The position numbers and the translations under genes were made by a program. Positions 35,473 through 44,225 of a stretch of 64,000 bases of DNA are shown here, piece by piece. Source of the stretch: UBA3103 sp002365855 (GTDB taxonomy: Bacteria > Bacillota > Desulfotomaculia > Desulfotomaculales > Pelotomaculaceae). The stretch is from NCBI GenBank assembly GCA_030627625.1, contig DAOURR010000002.1, positions 48,144 to 112,143 on the forward strand, in the 5' to 3' direction. How positions within the stretch are numbered: the first letter of the stretch is position 1; every line of letters starts with the position of its first letter. Under the pieces are notes generated by a model. It made no database searches and was not told the origin of the DNA. It saw only the letters and a program-made list of their open reading frames with translations.

Positions 35473-35934
35473 TCAAGATGGTGTTTGGAATGTTTCCGCT
35501 GGCGCAGGTTGTGATTTTATCTCGATCTTTGTTTCCTGCTGTTCTTCCTTGCGCGGGAACATAGACTGTATTTGCGCAAGTACCTGTGGCGCAAGATCAA
35601 TCAGACGATCAAAAACAATATTGCCATCAACAGGTAGAAGTCTGACCTGTCCGTTACCCACCACTAAAAACCCGATGGGTTTTACTGAAACTCCAGCGCC
35701 GCTGCCCCCGGCAAATGCCGGCATTTGTGTATTTCCTTCAACTTTGCGCTCAGAGCTGATTTCAAATTCCCCGCCACCGGCTGCAAAGCCGCAGGCGACA
35801 CGGGAAATTGGTATTATAACACTCCCATCCGGGGTTTCAACCGGATCTCCGACCACTGTATTTACATCAACCATCTCTTTAATGCTTTCCATTGCTGTTT
35901 TCATTAGACCTTCGATAGGATGCTGCTCAGGCAA
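35473..35934 (-). CDS. ytfJ: GerW/YtfJ family sporulation protein
   Basis: A 153-residue cytosolic spore protein; GerW in Bacillus is needed for dodecylamine-resistant germination behaviour. The family core is visible: IKEMVDVNTVVGDPVETPDGSVIIPISRV, then GFAAGGGEF and GGSGAGVSVKPIGFLVV. TTG start. It sits downstream of the DUF2953 gene with a 21-base gap, the usual arrangement in spore formers. Confidence 0.9.
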   Translation of the reverse strand: MPEQHPIEGLMKTAMESIKEMVDVNTVVGDPVETPDGSVIIPISRVACGFAAGGGEFEISSERKVEGNTQMPAFAGGSGAGVSVKPIGFLVVGNGQVRLLPVDGNIVFDRLIDLAPQVLAQIQSMFPRKEEQQETKIEIKSQPAPAETFQTPS

Positions 35935-35955
35935 ATCAATTCACCCACCTTGCTA

Positions 35956-36642
35956 TTATTTAAACCTTAAAAACAGGGCTTTCATACCTGTGAAAATAAT
36001 ATAGCCAATTCTAACTTCAAATATGCAGTCAAAAAAGGTGTTGAGGCAGGCCTTTTCATAATTTGCCGATACTGCTACTACAGGCTTGGTTTCGCCTGTT
36101 AAAAAAAGGCGGTAAACTAAGCTTAAAATGATACCCTTAATAGCCCAGGCCGTACCGGTTAAAAAACCCGTCTGGGCTGGATCACTCAGGCCTATCTCGG
36201 TTTTCCATTGAAAGTGCTGAAGATGGACTCTATTAAATAGATAAAATACTGCTGTTTTATATTTCTGGTACTGCTGGATCATATCTTTCGCCAAGTTGAT
36301 CATCCTTGCCGGGCCTGGGACACGAACTCTCTTTTTGTCTTCCGCGATTGGGCGTCCGCCTTTACCCTCAATTTCAGTTTTTATCTTAAAAACAGGTCTT
36401 AATAATGAATGCAAAAAACGTCCGGGTCCGGTCGAGGTCTTCCGCCCTGAATCTTTTTTTCCCATCTCAACTAGAGGCACTTCAAACTTATAGTGAAGTT
36501 TGCCCTGCCAGAGAGATAAATCCATAGAGAACTCATCATCTTTCCCCTGTCTCAGGTATTTTAGCCTCATCCTAACTTTGGTCACAGAAAGGACAAGCAG
36601 AAACAATATGATCAGCATAACTGCCACGTATAATCTGTCCAA
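35956..36642 (-). CDS. DUF2953 membrane protein
   Basis: A 228-residue protein that starts with one membrane segment (LYVAVMLIILFLLVLSVTKV), then a soluble region and a C-terminal conserved part with FQWKTEIGLSDPAQTGFLTGTAWAIKG, the DUF2953 hallmark. Function unknown; it pairs with ytfJ in many Firmicute spore formers, which suggests a spore envelope role. TTG start with GGAGGAGGG upstream. Located between ytfJ and trpS. Confidence 0.85.
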   Translation of the reverse strand: MDRLYVAVMLIILFLLVLSVTKVRMRLKYLRQGKDDEFSMDLSLWQGKLHYKFEVPLVEMGKKDSGRKTSTGPGRFLHSLLRPVFKIKTEIEGKGGRPIAEDKKRVRVPGPARMINLAKDMIQQYQKYKTAVFYLFNRVHLQHFQWKTEIGLSDPAQTGFLTGTAWAIKGIILSLVYRLFLTGETKPVVAVSANYEKACLNTFFDCIFEVRIGYIIFTGMKALFLRFK

Positions 36643-36721
36643 TTGTTTCCCTCCTCCTGTATTATTTTTCCTCTTATATACCTTCCTATACCAGATAAGT
36701 CTAAAGATCCGACTTCACATA

Positions 36722-36753
36722 AACTTATGCAAAAGTATTTACACCCATAAGTT
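36722..36753. repeat. Inverted repeat upstream of DUF2953
   Basis: AACTTATG (36722-36729) and CATAAGTT (36746-36753) are perfect reverse complements with a 16-base loop, in the 120-base leader between the trpS terminator and the DUF2953 start. It could be an operator or RNA hairpin; it has no T-tract. Confidence 0.45.
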
Positions 36754-36764
36754 GCTGCCAATAT

Positions 36765-36804
36765 AAATTAAAAGCCGTCATCAGTTTGTGACGGCTTTTA
36801 ATTT
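36765..36804. terminator. Bidirectional terminator after trpS
   Basis: A 16-base perfect stem (AAATTAAAAGCCGTCA / TGACGGCTTTTAATTT) with an eight-base loop. T-rich tails occur on both strands, so it can work either way. It lies immediately after trpS on the minus strand. Confidence 0.9.
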
Positions 36805-36806
36805 AT

Positions 36807-37778
36807 TTAATTCCAGTAATCAAGGCCGACCCTGCGGCGTGCCTTCTCAAGGTAAACTGCCGCCGCCTCTCTAGCTTTCCTGGCGCCGTGACGCATGGTA
36901 TCCACTACAAACTGTCGATCTTGTCGCAGTTTTTCCCTCTCATTCCGATATGGGGAGAAAAATTCCCATATCACTCCATAGAGCTCCTTTTTTATATCCC
37001 CATATCTTAACCCCGGCGTCAAAAATCTTTCTTTTAGGGATGCTTTTTCTTTTTCATCCAGAAAAAGGCAGTACAGGTCGAACAGAATATTCCCCTCCAG
37101 CGGCTTGGGCTCTCCAACTGGAGTTGAGTCCGTTTTTATTCGCATAACCTTATCTTTAAGACTCTTCTCATCAGTAAATATTTCTATTGTATTGCCATAT
37201 GACTTTGACATTTTTTGGCCGTCAGTACCGGGTACAACTGCCAGGTTTTCCTCTATGTCAGGCTCGGGCACCACAAAAGTTTCACCGTAAACGGCATTGA
37301 ACCGGATCGCTATGTCTCTGGCTATTTCGAGGTGCTGCTTTTGGTCCTTCCCCACAGGCACCTTTTCGCCACCGTACAGCAAAATATCGGCCGCCATCAG
37401 CACCGGGTAGGAGAAAAGGCCGTGGCTGGCTGGTATCCCCTTGGTAATCTTGTCTTTAAAGGAATGGCTGCGCTCCAGCAAACCCATTCCCGTCACGTTG
37501 GACAGCAGCCAGGTCAGTTCCGTTACCTCAGGCACATCAGACTGCACCCAGAAAACAGCTTTTACCGGATCAAGGCCCAGTGCCAGAAAATCACATGCCG
37601 CCTCAAAGGTCTGGTGTCTAAGATATTCGCCGTCAAAGATTGAGGTAAGGGCATGATAATTAACCAGGAAACAAAACAACTCATTGTTTTCCTGATATTC
37701 TACCATTCTTTTCATCATCCCGAAATAGTTACCCAAATGTAGGGACCCCGAGGGTTGGATACCTGAAAGAATGCGCAA
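36807..37778 (-). CDS. trpS: Tryptophanyl-tRNA synthetase
   Basis: Class I synthetase that charges tRNA-Trp. The nucleotide-binding signature is GIQPSGSLHLGNYFG near the N-terminus (HIGH equivalent HLGN). KMSKSYGNTI is the KMSKS loop. 323 residues, standard size. It sits downstream of the site-2 protease gene with a 48-base gap; no T-box leader fits there. Confidence 0.96.
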   Translation of the reverse strand: MRILSGIQPSGSLHLGNYFGMMKRMVEYQENNELFCFLVNYHALTSIFDGEYLRHQTFEAACDFLALGLDPVKAVFWVQSDVPEVTELTWLLSNVTGMGLLERSHSFKDKITKGIPASHGLFSYPVLMAADILLYGGEKVPVGKDQKQHLEIARDIAIRFNAVYGETFVVPEPDIEENLAVVPGTDGQKMSKSYGNTIEIFTDEKSLKDKVMRIKTDSTPVGEPKPLEGNILFDLYCLFLDEKEKASLKERFLTPGLRYGDIKKELYGVIWEFFSPYRNEREKLRQDRQFVVDTMRHGARKAREAAAVYLEKARRRVGLDYWN

Positions 37779-37826
37779 TTTAAAGCCTCCTATATCATAA
37801 TTAATAATATTTATTATTATTTAACA

Positions 37827-38462
37827 TTAAAATATAAACAAGCGGGAAACGCTTGCTGCAAACAAAAGCAGTAACATTACTATAGGCCTTACTAAAACGT
37901 TAAAGATAATGCTGATAGCTCCGGAGAATACAAGAATTAACAACAAAATCATCCCATACTGCTCAAGCTTGTAAAGCCAATCCTGCCGGCCGGGCAGGAT
38001 CCCTGCCAGTATTTTGGACCCGTCCAAAGGTGGTATGGGAATCAGGTTAAACACGGCCAGAACTACATTTATATGGATCATATACCTCATAATATCATTA
38101 AAATATGGCAGCCGCAAACCGGCAAAAGCTCCGAGGATCAGGGCGGATACAGCGGCAAGAATCATATTGGTCGCCGGGCCTGCCAGGGATACCAGAAGCA
38201 TGCTTTTCTTCATGTCTCCCTTGAAGGCATAGGGATTAACCGGAACCGGCTTAGCCCAGCCAAAACCAGCTAAGAAAAGAAATACCAGGCCAACGGGATC
38301 AATATGCGGTAACGGATTTAGCGTAAGTCTTCCCAGATCATGAGCGGTCCGGTCACCCAACCGGTATGCGACCCAACCATGGGCAAATTCGTGAAATGTC
38401 AGCCCCAGTACTATTGCTGGAATCAACAATGCAACATCGTACAGGTCGGGTATATTAAACAC
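37827..38462 (-). CDS. Site-2 protease family membrane protein (M50B)
   Basis: A 211-residue polytopic membrane zinc protease. HEFAH (LTFHEFAHGWVAYRLGD) provides two metal ligands and the catalytic Glu; NLIPIPPLDGSKILAG gives the third ligand region. About six membrane segments. Short members of this group (YwhC/YdjH-like) have no known substrate. The start overlaps the end of the DHH-CBS-CCA gene by eight bases, so the two are coupled. Confidence 0.88.
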   Translation of the reverse strand: MFNIPDLYDVALLIPAIVLGLTFHEFAHGWVAYRLGDRTAHDLGRLTLNPLPHIDPVGLVFLFLAGFGWAKPVPVNPYAFKGDMKKSMLLVSLAGPATNMILAAVSALILGAFAGLRLPYFNDIMRYMIHINVVLAVFNLIPIPPLDGSKILAGILPGRQDWLYKLEQYGMILLLILVFSGAISIIFNVLVRPIVMLLLLFAASVSRLFIF

Positions 38463-41097
38463 CTTTTATCGCTCCTTCATAGCCGGATAAGTACTCCTTG
38501 GCGTAGTTAAGTTCTTCATTCCTGGTGCGGACAAGCCCATCCAGCCGTGCCTGCCAAACAGCATCCAGAGCGCTTTTAAAAGCAGGGCCGGGCATGAAAC
38601 CCAGAGTTTGGAGATCCTTACCATTAATCGAAGGCCTGTCGTAAAAAATAGCCGACAGTACCTGGCGAAATCTTCTCCTTGCTACATAACTGTTAAGATA
38701 GGTTAAGATCAGCGGGTAGCTTTCCCTTGGAACTGCCATCACCCGCCTGGCCAGATCGCTCATAGTGGCCCCACCTGGATTTTGCAGCTCTTTAAAAGCG
38801 TTGAGCCATCCCGTCATGGCCAAATTGACCTTCTCAATCTGGCGTTTATTAAGGTGATACCTTTGACATACTTCCATGGCCGTTTCCAGGGTGGCAAGGT
38901 GTAAAACGGCAAATAAATAAGCTATCCATGGTTCGTCCAGTTCCGCGAGATCCCAGGAACGGAGCACTTTAATAGAGCGTGGTATTTCATTCAGCACCCT
39001 GGCCGTATCTGCGAAAGATACATTCGGAAATAAAAAATCCCACATGTTAAGTTCTTTTAATCGGGAAAGCACTAGATTTGGGCGGTTTTCCTGAAAGATG
39101 TGCTTTAACTCCTCCCAGATCCTCTCGATTGAAACCCTTTCCAGCATCCTGCTGCGGATAGCCTCTTTAGCCAGGATCAAGGTCTGGGGCTCAATGTTGA
39201 TATTGTATCGCTGCTCGAACCTAACCCCCCTCAACAAACGGGTTGGGTCTTCCACAAAACTGAGATTGTGCAGCACCCGCAGCAGGCCTCGTTCGAGGTC
39301 TACCCTACCGCCAAAGAAATCCACAACATCCCCGAAATTTACTTTATTAAGAGAAACAGCCATCGCATTTATGGTGAAGTCCCGCCGGTACAGGTCCTGA
39401 TGCAGTGAGGATGTTTCAATCTGAGGCATAGCTGCTGGATGCTGGTAAAATTCGACTCTTGCCGTTGCCACATCAACCTGGTGACCGCTCGAAAAAATTA
39501 CAGTGGCAGTTCTGAATTTAGGGTGAACCCTGACACGGCCACCGTAATCCAAAGACAGTGCCCTGGCCAGTTCGATCCCGTCACCCTCAACAACCAGATC
39601 TATATCCAGACACTCCATTCCAAGAAGGAGATCACGTACTATCCCGCCAGCTGCATATATCCTGTGCCCCAACTTTGAGGCAACCTCCCCGGCGCGCTCA
39701 ATGATATTAACATATTCAGCTGACAAGCCCCTGTAGATCAATTCCCTGATGTTGTTTTGGGTAAGATCATAGCAACTTCTGACCGTATGAACCTTTTCTT
39801 GACGGCCATGCAGTTTGCCGTGCAATGTGCGCAGAACATCTGTCCGCGAAACAATTCCCACCAGCTTCCCTTCTTTTAATACAGGAAGCCTGCCTATATC
39901 GTGCTCGATCATTAACTCGCGAATCTCTGACACAGGCGCCTCAGGTCTGATTATTACAAGGTTGCTGGTCATAAAACCCTTAACTGGAGCGTGACCAAGT
40001 CCATGGTGGGCAGCCTTTTCCACATCGCGGCGGGATATTACTCCTACTACCTGACCATTTTTGATAACAGGGAGACCGGTATGTCCGTATCGCAGCATGA
40101 TCCTGCCGGCCTCTTCTATGATAGTGTTGGGTGTAATTGTTTTTACCGGACTGGACATGATATCCGCCGCAGTGACTGGCGAACGTATTTTTAGCCTGAT
40201 GGCGTCCAGCAGGCGAGCCGTCACCTCTTCTACCCGCGCTCTTTTGACGATGGCGGAAGCCGCTGAAGGATGCCCTCCCCCACCCAAGACCTCAAGCACC
40301 TCTTGCACACTTACTTCTGGAACACTGCTGCGAGCTACTACGTAAACCCGGTCTTCCATCTCCACAACAGTGAAGACAGCATCAAGATGAGCAAAATCCA
40401 CAAGTTTATGTGTCAGTAAGTCGAGCCCTCCCACAAACTCGTCCACATTCCCCCTGGCTATTAGAAATTTGATGCCGTTTATTTCGTAACGTTCAGCTGA
40501 AACGAGCAAGGTTTTTAACAAAAGTCTTTGTTCTTCTGTCAGAGGGCGATCCAGGAACTCTGCCACTACGGCAAGATTAGCGCCGTGGGCCAGCAGGTAT
40601 GCTACTGCTTCGGCATCCCTGGACGTGGTATTAGAAAAAACCAGGGAACCAGTATCCTCATAGATACCCATTGAAAAGATGGTTGCCTCCATGGAGGTTA
40701 TATCCAGACCATTTTCCCTGATTTTTTCCACAAGCAAGGTAGTTGTAGCGCCAACCATTTCCACGACTTCTAATGAACCTCTGGCATCCCCCTCTCCCGG
40801 GGGATGGTGATCGTAGATGTGTACATCAACGCCTGGCCTTTCCAGTATTTTCGCCAGTTTATCAAGTCTCCCAGGAGATTTTGTATCTACCAGAACTACT
40901 TTGTCAACCAGGTTTATTTCGATGTCGCGTACTGTCCTCACATTCAGGGTATCTTTATGAAGAGACATGAACTCTTCAACATTTCTCAAAAGGGGTCCGG
41001 GGAAAACCATAACCGCACGGGGATATAATTTTTTAGCAGCTACCATGGATGCCAGGCCATCGAGGTCGGTATTCATATGAGTTGTAATAATCTCCAT
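38455..41097 (-). CDS. DHH phosphoesterase-CBS-CCA-adding tRNA nucleotidyltransferase fusion
   Basis: An 880-residue three-part protein. The N-terminal DHH/DHHA1 phosphoesterase (1-315) shows IITTHMNTDLDGLASM, IYDHHPPGEGD and GGGGHPSAAS. Two CBS domains (about 315-435, GHTGLPVIKNGQVVGVIS and GRLPVLKEGKLVGIVS) may sense adenine nucleotides. The C-terminal part (about 465-860) is a CCA-adding enzyme with AAGGIVRDLLLG, DIDLVVEGDG and RRDFTINAMA. It may repair tRNA 3' ends with the DHH part processing oligonucleotides. ATG at 41097 chosen over a TTG six bases earlier, which sits too close to GGGGG. Confidence 0.93.
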   Translation of the reverse strand: MEIITTHMNTDLDGLASMVAAKKLYPRAVMVFPGPLLRNVEEFMSLHKDTLNVRTVRDIEINLVDKVVLVDTKSPGRLDKLAKILERPGVDVHIYDHHPPGEGDARGSLEVVEMVGATTTLLVEKIRENGLDITSMEATIFSMGIYEDTGSLVFSNTTSRDAEAVAYLLAHGANLAVVAEFLDRPLTEEQRLLLKTLLVSAERYEINGIKFLIARGNVDEFVGGLDLLTHKLVDFAHLDAVFTVVEMEDRVYVVARSSVPEVSVQEVLEVLGGGGHPSAASAIVKRARVEEVTARLLDAIRLKIRSPVTAADIMSSPVKTITPNTIIEEAGRIMLRYGHTGLPVIKNGQVVGVISRRDVEKAAHHGLGHAPVKGFMTSNLVIIRPEAPVSEIRELMIEHDIGRLPVLKEGKLVGIVSRTDVLRTLHGKLHGRQEKVHTVRSCYDLTQNNIRELIYRGLSAEYVNIIERAGEVASKLGHRIYAAGGIVRDLLLGMECLDIDLVVEGDGIELARALSLDYGGRVRVHPKFRTATVIFSSGHQVDVATARVEFYQHPAAMPQIETSSLHQDLYRRDFTINAMAVSLNKVNFGDVVDFFGGRVDLERGLLRVLHNLSFVEDPTRLLRGVRFEQRYNINIEPQTLILAKEAIRSRMLERVSIERIWEELKHIFQENRPNLVLSRLKELNMWDFLFPNVSFADTARVLNEIPRSIKVLRSWDLAELDEPWIAYLFAVLHLATLETAMEVCQRYHLNKRQIEKVNLAMTGWLNAFKELQNPGGATMSDLARRVMAVPRESYPLILTYLNSYVARRRFRQVLSAIFYDRPSINGKDLQTLGFMPGPAFKSALDAVWQARLDGLVRTRNEELNYAKEYLSGYEGAIKGV

Positions 41098-41196
41098 AAC
41101 CAAACCCCCGGCTTACTTTTTTTAGCCCATAAAACGAAAAAAACCCGCACCATGTCTTTACAAATATGCATTATATTATACCATACAACCCCACTC

Positions 41197-41221
41197 AAAA
41201 AAAGCGCCTGTTTGGGCGCTT
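41197..41221 (-). terminator. Intrinsic terminator after lysA
   Basis: Stem AAGCGCC / GGCGCTT with a six-base loop, and seven T residues on the minus strand side. It lies 66 bases past the lysA stop, before the DHH-CBS-CCA gene. Confidence 0.85.
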
Positions 41222-41286
41222 AATTGGCTGGGGGGAAGGCAGCGGGCTACAGGGTGACACGTTAAAGCCCGCAATGTATTTACTAA

Positions 41287-42600
41287 TTATTTCTTCATCC
41301 TGTCGGGTATTATGTCGTTCCTAAGTAGATCTTTATAGCTCTCCCGATGGTTGATCAAGTCAGCCTGACCGCCACCCACAAGCACCATCGCCGGGCGCGG
41401 CAAACGGTTGTAGTTCATGGACATGGAATAATTATATGCCCCTGTGCATGAAACTGCCAGTATGTCTCCCGGTTCCACTTCGGGTAGCTCAATATCCCAG
41501 ATCAACATATCGCCTGACTCGCAGCATTTACCAGCCACAGATACCAAATCTGATGGCTCTTGACCGGCTTTGTTAGCCAGGCAGGCCTCGTAGCGGGACT
41601 GGTACAGGGCGGGCCTTGGATTGTCACCCATCCCGCCATCCACAGCAATATATTTTCGAATACCGGGTATTTCCTTAATCGAACCGACGGTATACAATGT
41701 GCTTCCGGCGGGTCCAATAATTGAACGGCCTGGTTCCACGATAACTTTGGGAGCAGGTAAATCAAATTCTACCGCTTTGTCCAGTACTGTAGACATAATT
41801 ATGTCAGCGTATTCTTCTATCTGTGGCGCCTGGTCTCCCTCAGCGTAATACACACCCAACCCGCCGCCAAAATCCATTTCTTCTATATAATATCCTGTCT
41901 TTTCATGAACAAGGCGGGCAAATGACATCATAACTTCCACGGTATGGGCATAAGAACTAAGCTCAAATATCTGGGAGCCGATATGGCAGTGCAGACCGTT
42001 CAAAGTTATGTTGCGTAAATCCAAAGCAGTTTCGACAGCAGCCATGGCCTGGCCGTTTTCAATAACCAGGCCAAATTTGGAATCAATCTGCCCGGTTTTT
42101 ATATACTCATGTGTATGCGCCTCTATACCCGGGGTCAATCTTAACAGCACTGAAGCGTTTAAACCGGCTTCCCAGGCCATTCTGTTTATTAACTCCAACT
42201 CATATAGATTATCGACGACTATCCGGCCGACTCCAGCCTCCAGGGCCATTGCCAGCTCCAGGACCGATTTGTTGTTACCGTGAAAATATAATCTCTCAAC
42301 CGGAAAACCTGCGCTAAGTGCGGTATACAGCTCACCACCCGAAACCACATCAAGACTCAATCCCTCTTCATCCATAATGCGGCAAACAGCCATATTAAAA
42401 AGGGCCTTTCCGGCGTAAGCAACCTCCGCGCCGTACTTTTGTCTAAAGGAGTTCTGGTAAATACGACATTTTTCCCGGATATCAGCTTCATCCAATACAT
42501 AGAGAGGTGTCCCGAATTCACTTGCCAGATCAACGGCGTCACACCCTCCTATCTCCAGGTGTCCTATTTCATTGATGCGCATGGTGCCATTAAGCCTCAT
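41287..42600 (-). CDS. lysA: Diaminopimelate decarboxylase
   Basis: Last step of lysine synthesis, PLP-dependent alanine-racemase fold. VAYAGKALFN holds the PLP-lysine, LDVVSGGELYTA and FHGNNKS follow, and FGGGLGVYY gives the phosphate loop. The C-terminal signature CESGDMLIWDIELP is the partner-chain active site. Start at ATG 42600 (seven bases after GGGGG), 437 residues; a TTG six bases upstream is in frame. Flanked by terminators on both sides, so monocistronic. Confidence 0.95.
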   Translation of the reverse strand: MRLNGTMRINEIGHLEIGGCDAVDLASEFGTPLYVLDEADIREKCRIYQNSFRQKYGAEVAYAGKALFNMAVCRIMDEEGLSLDVVSGGELYTALSAGFPVERLYFHGNNKSVLELAMALEAGVGRIVVDNLYELELINRMAWEAGLNASVLLRLTPGIEAHTHEYIKTGQIDSKFGLVIENGQAMAAVETALDLRNITLNGLHCHIGSQIFELSSYAHTVEVMMSFARLVHEKTGYYIEEMDFGGGLGVYYAEGDQAPQIEEYADIIMSTVLDKAVEFDLPAPKVIVEPGRSIIGPAGSTLYTVGSIKEIPGIRKYIAVDGGMGDNPRPALYQSRYEACLANKAGQEPSDLVSVAGKCCESGDMLIWDIELPEVEPGDILAVSCTGAYNYSMSMNYNRLPRPAMVLVGGGQADLINHRESYKDLLRNDIIPDRMKK

Positions 42601-42716
42601 TTCCAAACCCCCTGTAAAAATCCGGCGTATTAAGTTTATTTAAGGTATGCGTGTGATTAAATAAAAGTTTCCGAATAAAACTCTATATTTACTACCAGTT
42701 AATTATATTAAAATAA

Positions 42717-42741
42717 GGGGCATTCCGATTTCGGATGCCCC
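42717..42741 (-). terminator. Intrinsic terminator after trpB2
   Basis: GGGGCAT and ATGCCCC arms with an inner TCCGA / TCGGA extension (one bulge), then TTATTTT on the minus strand. It follows the trpB2 stop by about 25 bases. Confidence 0.75.
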
Positions 42742-42764
42742 GAAAATATAATATCTTGTAAAAT

Positions 42765-44123
42765 TTATACTTTAGGTAAATTTTTCAACGATTTTTTCAG
42801 GCAATCCTCCGGCAAGGGGTAGTCCACCAGTTTGCCTTCCAGGTAGGTGTCGTATGACGGCAAATCCAACAGACCATGGCCGCTGAGGTTAAAGAGGATA
42901 GTTTTGGCTTCCCCGGACTCTTTAGCAGCAAGAGCTTCTTCTACTACCGCATGTATAGCGTGGGAAGATTCAGGCGCTGGAACTATGCCCTCACATTTAG
43001 CAAACAGAATACCTGATTCGAAAACTACAGTTTGGCCATAGGCGCATGCCTCGGCAATACCGTCATGCACCAGCTGACTCACCAAAGGCGACTCGCCGTG
43101 ATAGCGCAGTCCACCAGCATGAATGCCGGGAGGCATAAAATCACTGCCTAAAGTATACATCCAGAGAAGCGGTGTAAACCCGGCCACATCTCCAAAGTCA
43201 TAGCCGAAATGTCCGCGTGTCAGCGTCGGACAGGCGCTGGGCTCAACGGCCAGCAGCCTAACCTTGGAACCATTGGCGATCTTATCGTGAGCGAATGGAA
43301 AGGTAATTCCTCCAAAGTTGCTGCCGCCTCCGCAGCAGGCGATGACCACATCAGGGTAGGCATCTATTTTTGCCAACTGCTCTTTTGCTTCAAGTCCTAT
43401 AACAGTCTGGTGCAGAAGAACGTGGTTCAAAACGCTCCCCAGTGAATAGTTTGTGTCGTCACGTCCTGCCGCGTCTTCTACCGCCTCACTGATGGCCATA
43501 CCAAGGCTGCCTAAAGATTCAGGGTCAGAAGCCAGGATCTGCCGGCCTGAACTGGTCCGTTCGCTGGGGCTTGCTATCACCTCTGCACCGAATACATGCA
43601 TCATCGAGCGCCGGTAAGGCTTCTGGTGATAGCTTACCTTTACCATGTAGACGGTACATTCCATACCGAAGAAGTTACATGCTTGTGAAAGCGCAACTCC
43701 CCACTGGCCTGCTCCCGTTTCTGTGGCGATTCGTTTAATTCCCTCTACTTTATTGAAATACGCCTGTGGTACAGCTGTGTTCAACTTATGGCTTCCTGCA
43801 GGGCTGGCTCCCTCATACTTATAATATATTTTAGCCGGGGTACCCAGCGCCTTCTCCAGGCGAGCTGCCCGGCGAAGTGGGGAAGGACGCCACAGCTTGT
43901 AGATTTCCTGCACCTCTTCAGGAATCTCTATCCAGCGCTCCCTGGTAACCTCCTGCATGATCAGTCCCATCGGGAAAATAGGCGAAAGGTCATCAGGCCC
44001 GATAGGCTGTTTGGTCCCCGGGTGCAGCGGGGGCTTTGGCAGATTTTTCATGTCCGCCTGGATGTTGTACCATGCTTTAGGCATTTCCCTTTCTGTGAGT
44101 ATTACTTCGTTGGTTTCACTCAT
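42765..44123 (-). CDS. trpB2: TrpB2-type tryptophan synthase beta-like protein
   Basis: A PLP enzyme of the TrpB2 class. The PLP lysine lies in EGASPAGSHKLNTA, the phosphate-binding loop in ACCGGGSNFGG, and the TrpB2-specific long N-terminus (MPKAWYNIQADMKNLPKPPLHPGT read in parts) is present. It condenses indole with serine; TrpB2 does not need TrpA. 452 residues. No trpA or other trp gene is nearby, so it may salvage indole or use another substrate. Followed by its own terminator. Confidence 0.92.
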   Translation of the reverse strand: MSETNEVILTEREMPKAWYNIQADMKNLPKPPLHPGTKQPIGPDDLSPIFPMGLIMQEVTRERWIEIPEEVQEIYKLWRPSPLRRAARLEKALGTPAKIYYKYEGASPAGSHKLNTAVPQAYFNKVEGIKRIATETGAGQWGVALSQACNFFGMECTVYMVKVSYHQKPYRRSMMHVFGAEVIASPSERTSSGRQILASDPESLGSLGMAISEAVEDAAGRDDTNYSLGSVLNHVLLHQTVIGLEAKEQLAKIDAYPDVVIACCGGGSNFGGITFPFAHDKIANGSKVRLLAVEPSACPTLTRGHFGYDFGDVAGFTPLLWMYTLGSDFMPPGIHAGGLRYHGESPLVSQLVHDGIAEACAYGQTVVFESGILFAKCEGIVPAPESSHAIHAVVEEALAAKESGEAKTILFNLSGHGLLDLPSYDTYLEGKLVDYPLPEDCLKKSLKNLPKV

Positions 44124-44225
44124 CTCTTCTTTTTCTCCTCTCTACTCTTTGATATTTTGACTTTTAAAAACATTAAAGACATTTTATCTTAAAGAGTCAT
44201 TGTGTACAATATCCTGTCATTAAAG

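Noticed and set aside
42607..42764. Lysine riboswitch or T-box upstream of lysA
   Set aside because: Only 158 bases remain, part of which is the trpB2 terminator; no lysine-riboswitch core seen.
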